A stretch of DNA of 64,000 nucleotides from Candidula unifasciata. Taxonomy: Eukaryota > Mollusca > Gastropoda > Stylommatophora > Geomitridae. A program made the translations under genes and the position numbers. Under the pieces are notes generated by a model. It made no database searches, was not told where the DNA came from, and worked only from the letters and a program-made list of their open reading frames with translations. The stretch spans positions 1 through 64,000 of the forward strand of contig CAJHNH020006201.1 in NCBI GenBank assembly GCA_905116865.2. The letters run 5' to 3'. This document shows positions 44,187-54,800 of the stretch, in pieces (within the stretch, counting starts at the first letter, position 1; every line of letters starts with the position of its first letter).

Positions 44187-47100
44187 GTAAGAAGTTTATT
44201 ATATTGTTTTTGATCGTGGTTGTGATATTGGCTAGAAGACTCCATATCTAGAGGGAAAAAAAGTAATGAGGGGCATTAACAAAGTAATTATGTCATCTAT
44301 ATTAGGATGTAAATGGTGTCCCTTGATGACATTCGTTTGTTTCCACTTGTCCATCTTCCCAGACGATAGTACTCCTAATAATCAGGATTTTCAACTTTAA
44401 CAGTCATGAAAACAAAACAGCGCTGCCAGCTTGATGTGGAGAGTGATTTCTGTTGTGCCTTGTTCAACATAAGACCAAAAATAGCTTGCTTGTTTGTTGT
44501 ACCCCACCAGGACATCACACAAGTGATAAATACCCTGTGACATAAAGGGTCACCATGCGGATGAGGATCGCCCGGGGAGAGGTCCCAGAAACAGCTTTCA
44601 GCCGTTATGGCCACATTTGTGGCCCAGCTATATTCAGGGGCCCCCGGCAAAAGCCAGGGTAGGGCTTCAAATAAAAAAAAATTGCATCCCACTAGGGGAC
44701 GACTTGTAGAAATCAACAAGACAAAACAGTTTCAGCCATTACATTGATATTTGGACACTAAATTACCACTTGCTATGTTCGGTGATTTTTTTTTTTTTTT
44801 TTAATGTTTAGGTGTTGATAATTAATGTGACCAATGTATTTGAGGTTTTAACCTTGAAGGAAATCTTGCAAGCAAAACAACTGGCTACCTTAAGCCTTTC
44901 TGGTGAAGTACATTTGTGCTGTCTTCAAGGTCAATATAGGAGACATTATAACCAACTTCTCATGGAAATAATCAACAGAGGTACCTTGGAGTGGCTGCTA
45001 CATGGGAAGACTGAGCATGCATGAGAATGCCCAATGTGTGGTGACTTGTTAGCCTGATATTCAGATTGAGATTTTGTAATCTCCGAGAGGTAAAAACTTC
45101 AAGGAACTGCCCAGAGGGAGGGGAAAAAAGAAAGGAAAGTAGTAGTCTGTTCCTTGAGTCACTGGGTGTTGATCTTTCAAGCTGCATATCCCAGAGGGAG
45201 GAATTTTAAAAAGCCTTGTATGTGTGACAGCTTAACACCCATACCCTTAAGGCATCAGAATATGATTTATAATATAATTTAACAACTCAAGTTTGATTTC
45301 TTAGCTGATCTTTTTCCTGAACTTGTGAAATTTCTAGGAGATCCAACAACATTTGGCAACCTGCCGATATCTGAAATCTGCGAAAAAGCAGTGATCGAAA
45401 GTGTCAAGAAGAGAACTTTTAATGGTTATGCCCCTTCCGTTGGTGAGACAATTTATCATATCATCATCGAATCGTATCATATTATTTATTGTCATAGAAT
45501 CATATCATATGATTTATTATAGTATCATAGAATTATATCATAATATTTATTACATTATCATAGAATCATATCGCATTGTTTATAATATTATCATGGAATC
45601 ATATCGCCTGGAAAATATGGCAAGGAAAAAAGACATGACCTCAAAAACTACATAATTATAGGAAAGCTAAACAAGAATTAAAATAATCATTGAATGATAG
45701 AAAGCAGTTGTTGAAAACCAACAACAGCATACGTTTGGTGATAAGAGTAAATAGCTTTCTAGCTAGCTAGTTAGTCCAGGTTCTAAAATCTCTGTAGACA
45801 GGTCACACCATAACCGCTCCGTTACTGTGCCAGGGGAAATCAAACAAAAAGTCCCTTCAGTGTCCAATTTATTTATTGAAAAATGTGGACCCTGCGCACG
45901 CAAATTTAAAAAAAAATGCATAAAGCAGCTGCAAGATGTGCCACCACTAACGCTCTTACACCAGAATGACAGTTCAGTGTTTGTGCAGTCAGTCAGTTAC
46001 GAAAGCTGGCATGACACCAACAAAAGTACATGCCATTTTGAGTGTATTCGGCCACTCACCCTTTAGTGTAGTCAGCAACACACCATGTACAACAACAGGA
46101 AAAAGCCCTACACATAAAATGCACAACTCACAGTGTTGCACCAAGTACTCAACTAAGTAGCTAGTTGGATTTCCGGTCCAGAAATGAGGAATTTGCATCA
46201 GCAAAACCTAGCAAAACAAATAACTTTTCTGAGTGAGAGCAGTCAGCCTGCTATTGACAATCTTTAGCAGGAATTCCAAGGAAACAGTGATAACTGCCCT
46301 AATTGTGTTCTTATAGTATTTGACTTTCACCCTTATAAAATGAGATAATGAAGACATGTTTTAATCTCTTTTCAGGTTATGAATTTGCTCGCCAGGCTGT
46401 TGCTGAGTACGTGTCCACACCCACATCCAGAGTAGAGGCCAAGGTACGTATTTGTGTCCCTTCATCTTCTTTGCACTTTGCCCTCAGAAGGGGAGTTGGC
46501 ACGTTGTGTAATGGTTAACAAGCAAGGCTGTGATATTTGTGACTACATCATCCTTCAAGTGCTGATTGATCCTTAGAACTATGGACATAGCACTGTAAAT
46601 CACTCTTGGCATAAAAAGTCTTATCAACAAGCCCAAACAAATATTGTCTAGAATAACAAACAGGATTTGTATTCTATAATGTATACCTAGTATATGATAA
46701 TGATTTTTTTAGTATATGTCTTTATTATATCAGTAAATCTTCTACATTTCAGGATATTATTCTGGTTAGCGGTTGTTCAGGAGCCCTTGATCTGTGCATC
46801 TCCTGCTTGGCTGAGCCAGGTCAGAATATACTCATCCCCCGACCTGGGTTTTCTTTGTACAAGACGTTAGCGGAGTCACTTGGCATCCACGTTCGGCACT
46901 ATGATCTGCTGGTATGACATATATATTAAACCTGAACTTGTTAATTATAGTGTGTTATAATTGTTATGGTTATGGGACATGTGGGATATATTTTGATCTT
47001 GGTGTTGCGAGACAGACACTTTGACTTTAACAGATGTTGACGGGATAGTATAAATAAATAGTATAAATAAAGATTGCCATCATTAAATTGATTGTGGCCT

Positions 47101-50100
47101 TGTGTCTATTGGCGCATGTTGCACTCATGACCTGAATAGAGCAATCTGAAAACAAACCAGCAACAATCATGTTTGGAAGCAAGAGGCTTGACCACTCTGC
47201 CCTGGAGACCCCCAGCCATTGAACTAAATGCACCCATCCCCCCCTTGTGGGTTCCCATTTTGTGCACACACAAAAAGAATAGAACCACTGCTTTCCTAAC
47301 AGGCTTGTCGTAAAAGGTGACTCATCTGGGATCTTTCCTGTGAAGTCTAAGTATATCTGCCTGATAGGCAAAGAATCATTTGTTTACAAATAAGCCAAAT
47401 CTGTCAGACGGATGTGCATACAAACCTTGTGTTGTTGAACAAGGCCAAAGTCCAGAAATGGGTGAACACCCAGAAATTTCCGCGGAAGTTTACACTCGGT
47501 GATAGTGAAGAAAAGAACTATCTGCACAGTAATTTTATATATCCTTCATTCTAATTTTCTCTCATAAACAGCCGGAGAAATCTTGGGAGGTTGACCTAGA
47601 GCATCTAGAGAGCTTGATTGATGATGATACAGCGGCCGTGGTTGTGTGCAACCCATCAAATCCGTGTGGCTCGGTGTACAGCAAGGAACATCTGCTGCAG
47701 ATCATTGATACTGTTGGAAGGAACCGAGTGCCCATTATTGCTGATGAAATTTATGAACACTTTGTGAGTAATTTCTTTATGCTTTTACTTTTATAATAAA
47801 GGTTCATTTTAAAATGTTAAACACATACCCACCTACAGTGGATAGCTGGTAGCTTCACAACTGTAGGTTGCTCCAGTATAACTGATATACGCTGAGATTT
47901 TAAAAAATGTTTAGACTAACAAAAAAGTGCCAGCACTCACCACAGAATGTCTAAACAAAAAGTGCCATAAACTCACCTTTACAAAAAATTATATTACAGA
48001 ATCACTGCATAAAAGATGCTTTAACTCTTTGAGTCCCAGGGGGTTTAGCATCACAGGCCCAATGGGTAGTAAAGAGAGACTAAAATTTACACATCATGCT
48101 TTCATTGGGCTTCTAGGTAAGAACCTATGAAAGTGTGATGCGTTCTCTGGGACTCAGAGTTTTAAAAATTTCCCATACTGCTTATGTTGCGTCATTTCAG
48201 AAAAATCCCTGGTTTGTTAAGTTTTAATCTGAATAACAACTCTTTGAATCAACTGTCAATTTTTCAGACTGCAATTAAAAAAAAAAAAAAAAGAATTTAC
48301 CAGAAAGATTTGTTCAGATTTAAAGAAGCAATAATAGGCATAAACACATGCACAAGATTACAAAGGACCTTAGGCCAGTGGAAAAGAAATTAGTTTTATT
48401 TAATGTCTTAACTGAATAATCATTGATACAAACATTAAAGTATAGAGTTTAGGAAATTCTGTGAAATAAGGGAAAAAATTAATATATTGGGCTGTTTCCA
48501 ACCATCATGTCCTGTGTTCATGTACATTTTACATTTGGTTGAGATATGTTAAAGAAATGTGGCTTCCTGTGCTTAGTCTCAGTGAAAGTAATGTACTGCG
48601 GAATTTCAAAGTACCCCTGATTTTCCCTCCCCCCCCCCCCCCCCCCCCCCCCACATTGGGCTTATGGGACAGCCAGCTGGGATCGAGTCGAGTTATGCAT
48701 TTAAGAAATGGAGTATACCACAAATTGGGACAAATAAGTTGAGTTTAAAGATTTAAAAAAATCATTCCAAAACTTTCCCAGGACCCCATATTGGGGAAGG
48801 GGGGGGGGGGGGGGGTTAACCCCCCTAAAAAGCATGTCACAAAAGTTGACTAATTTTGGGGTGGGCGGGTGGGAGGGGGGATGCGTCCTTTAAAGTCAAG
48901 GGTTCATCTACCTGACTGACTGACTGACTTTCTACCCCACCAGGACATCACACAAGCGATAAATACCCGATGACACAAAGTGCCCCCATGTGGATAAGGA
49001 TCGCCGTGGAGAGGTCCCAGAAACCGCGTTCAGACATTTGGCCATATATATGGCCTGCCTATATTGCGGCCCCTGGCAAAAACCAGGGTGGGGCCTCAAA
49101 TAACAAAAAATTACGTCCTGAAAAGGACGTAAGGACTTGAAGCTAGACATCTATCTGAGAGGTCTGCAATACAAAAAATAAGCAAGATCTGGAAAATGGA
49201 TGTGCACATGAAACTCAAATCCTGAAATAAGACTAGAAGTGGATGAACAACCAGAACTTTCTGCCGGGGTTTACAGCTGGTGAACATGAAGAAAAAGAAG
49301 AATTCCAATATTATTGTTGACTTTTATGGCGGATATAAGATGCATAAATTCAGTATAGGGCTAACTTAGAATTTTGAGCTGAATACTCATAATTGTTTCC
49401 TTTTCAGGTATTTTCTGGAAATACGTATCATTCCATTGCATCATTGTCTCAAGATGTTCCAGTTTTAGCTTGTGGTGGACTGACCAAAAGGTGAGAAAGT
49501 GTATTTATATTACTAATGCCACCATTTATTATTAATCTTCTTCTTCTTCACCTTCATTGGCTGTAAACTCAGGTGGGAAGTTCTGATTGTTCATCCACTT
49601 TGACTTCAAAGGAAGCAAGCACCCAGTTAGTCAACTTTTACAACATGCTTGTTGGGGAGGAAGTTAGTCGATTTTTGTTTTCCTAACAATGGGGCCCCGG
49701 AACCCATGGGGGGGGGGATAATTAATATTAGACATTTGTATTCTGTATTTTGTTTAGGTAGTGGTTTTCTGCTCAACATTGGAGAAGTAAATGCTTTAAA
49801 TTTCTTTCTTTGGTTCCTTTTCCCCCTTCCTAACTCTTTATGTCCCAAACTGCGCCATGTGTACTCATCTTACGTCTGTGTGTGTGTATAACATATGTTA
49901 TTATTTATGTCATGTTTGGTCTGGGTGTGCAAAATAAATCTGGCCAAATATTTTAAATGCAAAACAGTACTTGATGTATCTTTGAAAGTCATATGTTGTC
50001 TTTACACTGTGATTATTGTGCCAAATTGGGTGTCTACTTTGAAACAACCTGGGACTGAAAGAGCTAAGGAGCAGTGGAAGAAACACTTGCATACGTGTAT

Positions 50101-51795
50101 GTCTTAAATATATGCACACATACACCTATCCTTTGGACAAGGTCATTCAATTGTCAGCCCACTGGCCAAATTTGGCCCATGATGACCGAGCAAGTGACCT
50201 GCTGATCATTGCTAGTTGTATTGTATTTATAATATTTCTGAAGACAATAGTGGTATTTTGGGGTATATAGAGTCATACTCATCGTGTATAGATACTGTGC
50301 AGTTACAGCCAGTACCAAAGCTGTTATATAGGCACCCTGGCCACTGCCCAAAGACTTCTTGTCATCAAAACCCCTAAAAGTAAGAAAAATGACTTTCTTA
50401 GGGCAAAATGGTTAAACTACAAAACTGCTTATCAACGGCATTGCGGAACAGCCCCGTAGCCTTGAGCTAAGGTGACAGGTTCAGGAACTACAAATCAGAA
50501 GTGAGGTAGTTATATGGGCAGGGCGTGGGAAGACCAATGTTACTTTTACCCAGGTCCTTTTCAGAATGTCACTGTAATCACGATATTCCTCAAAGAATCT
50601 GTCTTTCGCCAGCTCTCCCACTTTTCTACCCAAGGTGTCACTTATATTTTGTGTGGCTACAGGTACAGGTTTATAAACTGTATTGTCTTTTTAACTCTTC
50701 CAGGTTTCTAATTCCAGGCTGGAGGTTGGGCTGGATTGTCATAAATGACAGAAATGACAGTTTCTCAGAAGTAAGTCTACATCCCAGTCTTTATTTTAGG
50801 CCATTATTTGGACATTTGGGGTTGTGCCTTAATTCATGCAGTCTCAAAAGGTGTGTGCCTAAGAAGGTGATAAGTAGTTAAAAGTAACTGCCAGTGGACT
50901 TGTCTTGGTCGAACAGAGAGACAACTTGGACGCAGATCGGCAGAACATATATTTAAATGGCTGCATAAACCGCTGAGAAATTTCAAAGGGTGTCGAGACT
51001 AACCAAGAGGAAAGAACCCAGCTTGTTTAGAAAGCCATTTCTTGATTCCAGACATGTAATTGACAAGGAAGGTGTCTTCCATGTTATTTACCACACACAA
51101 AACAGGCACATGCTGAGATTAGCCAAAAATTAAAAAGTTTAATTAAACATCTTCCCTTGTGTGAACAGAAGGATCTCATTGTAAATTTAAAGTTACCCTG
51201 GTAAGTCACCTGACTATCATGATTGGAAGAACAGAGTATTGAGAGAGACTGTTTGTATTTTGATTCACTTAATTCAATTTTCGTGCGTCATTAGATGTTG
51301 ATGTAACTCTGTAGTAATGCACCTGGCCAGATGCAGCAAAATTGTGCAATGTATTGTTTGTTCCTCCATTATTGAAAAGTACAGTCCCTGCTGTAGATAA
51401 TTTAGACATTGTAACTTAATTATTACAGAAACATTCTAATATTGTGATACATCAAGAAGAAGGAAACATAGGCATTGTACAAGATCAAAAGAAAGCCCTT
51501 TTTTTTAAAACCTATTTCCTAATCTGTGGATTCAATTTTGTGTTAATTTTTCAGGTGAGACAAGGATTGGGAAAACTCTCTCAAAGAATCCTGGGTCCCA
51601 ACACCTTAATCCAGTCCGCCATTCCAGAAATTCTAGGGAATACAGCCATGTCTTTCTACACAGATACCTTAAATTACATTGAGGTAAGTAATGTGGTTTT
51701 CTATACAAGAGAGTGTTAGATGGGGGAAACATTTTTAGACCATTTCCCCCACAATATTTTGAATATATGGTGTTAGCAACATTTTAAAGTGACTA

Positions 51796-51881
<86 letters not shown>

Positions 51882-54800
51882 ACAGACATATACATATATA
51901 TAGGGATTTCTTTTGGCAGTATGCAGTACCGGCACTTGGTTTAAGCATCTTTTGTTTTTGGCACTTCTGTAAAATACACTTTGTGGTGAGCACTGGCACT
52001 TTTAAAATGACATTTCTGGTGAATACCAGCGGGTTTTGTTTAGATTAAAATTCCTATACATAACATACATACATACATACATACATACATAAATTTATAT
52101 ATACATACATAATATATCTGTAGTAAAATGCATACATATAACAGGTTAAGCAGAATATTATTTTTGTAAATATTACTACTACTTTGTTAAGAAAATGTTT
52201 AGTATCTTGCTTAAAAAGAATGTATTTTTCTCAAGGAAAGGTTATAGTATCTCTCATGTGTTGGTGTGTTTGTTTGATGTACTCAGGTGGTTTTTTTTTA
52301 AATCTTCTAGAACAATGCCAAGCTGTTCTACAAACATCTTTATGATGCGCCGGGGCTCAACCCAGTCATGCCTCAAGGAGCAATGTACATGATGGTATGT
52401 TCCTGAAATCTGTTGTTAAATTTTAATTGTAGGTATCATTATAGTTTAACTCTTAACCCTGCATGTTCCCCCCAAAAAAAACACAAATATTTAAGGAAAG
52501 CAATTATGTTGAGAACAGACTTTAGACTATATTTTTGTTAGCCAAAATAGCTTACAAGTAATACAGTAAGAAGCATGCAAGCCTTGGAAAAGATATTTTG
52601 GATATTTTAAGGCTTGTTTGAGAATAAAGTACTATGGGTTAGAAAATGTCCATCTGCTCCTGGAAACTGAAACCATTGTCAATAAGCCAGTGAATTAACT
52701 CAAATATGATCAGGGGTCATAATGTCCAGACAGACCTGCAACTAGTGTCACCACCTGGAAAGAGAAGGCCAACCAGAAAGATGAATAGAGGCGGGTGATA
52801 CCTGCAACCTCAAGGGCTTGGAATGCTGAAGAAGAAGAATGATCAGGGGTCTTAGAAGTAAATTTTAATTTAATAATTTGCTTCCCCATGCGGGTTCCAG
52901 GACCCTGTTTTGGAGGAAAAAATCGACCCACTGCCCACTAAAAAGCAAGTTATAAAAGGTGAATAATTAGTAGTGTTTCCTTCGAAGTCAGAGTGCATCT
53001 GCTTTATAGGAAATAAATACGAAATCTTTTTCTTCTTCTCTTCTACCTTGTACCTCATCAAAGTGTCGTGGGGAGATGTAACATTCGTTGATGAGCTCTG
53101 TCAGCAGCACTATTAAGACTGATGTTCATTTCTGTAAGGCTGTTCTTAATGCCATCACTCTATATTTTCTGAAGTTATCCACTCGCTCTATACCTGTTGT
53201 AATGTTTAAGTGTGGCTCGCTTAGGCAAACAGTACCAGGGCATTTTTGTTAGGTGTCCAAACCGCTTCATTTGTTGATCTTTGATGACCTGTAAGGCTGG
53301 CTTTATTCCTAACATTCATCTGATTTTGTTAATTTCATATTGTCCTTCCTTGAAACTCCTGCAGCTCTTCTAAGGCATTTCATCTCTGTTGTCACAGTTT
53401 TACATTCATTGGAGGATGTAAGTGTCCACGTTTGGCACTGATAGCATAGTGTTGGCCCAAAAAATACTTCTGATGAGAATCACTTGAGTACTACAGGATA
53501 TCTGCTTGTACAAAATCTCCTATAAATAAACAGAGGGGGGAACCTTTGAGGCCGTTAAATATTATGAATTAATCAGGTAACAGAAAGTGTATTGATCGGC
53601 ACTCATAGAAAGAAGTAGAACGATAAAAGAACACACTAGACAACATAAAAATCGAAAGCTATAGTTACCGTGCCGGGAATTGAACCTGTCACCTCCAGAC
53701 GGCGTCTGCGCCTCACCATGAATACAAGTGCACTAAGAAACATGGTCTTTCTATGAGTGCCGATCAATACACTTTCTGTTACTTGTACAAAATCTGCTCA
53801 CAAAGAAGCCATATATTTAAAAAGGATGTTCATGCAAAACTCAAGTTATGGTACAAGATTAAAATCTGGACCTAGATGAATGACCTGAACTTTCATCCGG
53901 AATTTACAGCTCTTGAATGATAAGAAGAAGAAGATTATTAAACAATATATGACGAGAACAAAGGTTACTGTGTGAGGTTTTAGTATATCTTAGGACAGAA
54001 ACAATTATATCAAAGATCACTGTAAAAATTTCCAAAGATTGATCATACACTGTATTTATGATAATTATTTGAAAAAGTACACTAAAAATATATTAAACTT
54101 AACAATCTATCTTCCTACAATCTGTTAGAATTAATATATAAGCTGTGCAGTGTTAAATAACCCAGCATTGGAAAGGCTAATCTGGTCCACAAATGACTGC
54201 AGAAGTTGGATGTGTCGGCCGATAGGCACAAATATCGCAGCCATGTAAATGGGCACAAGGCAGTTACATCTTCAAATGAATGCAGAAGAAGAAAAAATAA
54301 CCAAAATAACTGATAGGCATAACTATCCATTACCGAAATAGAAAAAGAAAACTATATATATATATCTCTGCTATAACCCAGATGGGTTGAACAGGATACT
54401 GTTGATTAAATGAATACTATTGCTAAAAGATTATTTTGCAGTAAATGTATAGTTTGTGGCTTAGAGTTGAGTTAAATGCTTTTATTATGTAGTCCTCAAT
54501 GTTGAACATGATTTGATTCCATGGTGAGTAGTTTAGAAAAATAGGATTCATATGCTGGTATGAGATTCACACCATGGAAGAAATTAGGGTCTTACTATGT
54601 AATATTCTCGTAGTAATCAGCGGAAATATTGTAGTATTGAATGGTAATATTTTCATAAACATATTTTTTATCTTTCTACGAAGGTTGGCATTGACATGGA
54701 ATTCTTTCCCGATTTCAAGTCTGATGTCGATTTTACAGAGTGCATGATCACTGAAGAGAGTGTTTTCTGTTTACCAGCCACAGTAAGTTTATCTGTATGC

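Larger units (their letters stand above)
52880..53935 (+). repeat. Family B copy in TAT intron 9, doubly interrupted
   Basis: The 5' part is 52880-53030 (CCCCATGCGGGTTCCAGGAC, GACCCACTGCC); the 3' part is 53797-53935 (ATGCAAAACTCAAGTTATGG, TTACAGCTCTTGAATG, AAGAAGAAG). Between them lie a LINE family U-like piece and a family E SINE. Confidence 0.75.

Noticed and set aside
45827..46160. Alternative exon in TAT intron 2
   Set aside because: Frames here do not continue the aminotransferase fold and exon 2 joins exon 3 perfectly in phase.
53577..53782. MITE with 36-bp terminal inverted repeats
   Set aside because: A 14-bp target duplication lies outside, and the interior matches tRNA-headed family E; the inverted repeat is a partial self-copy of a SINE.
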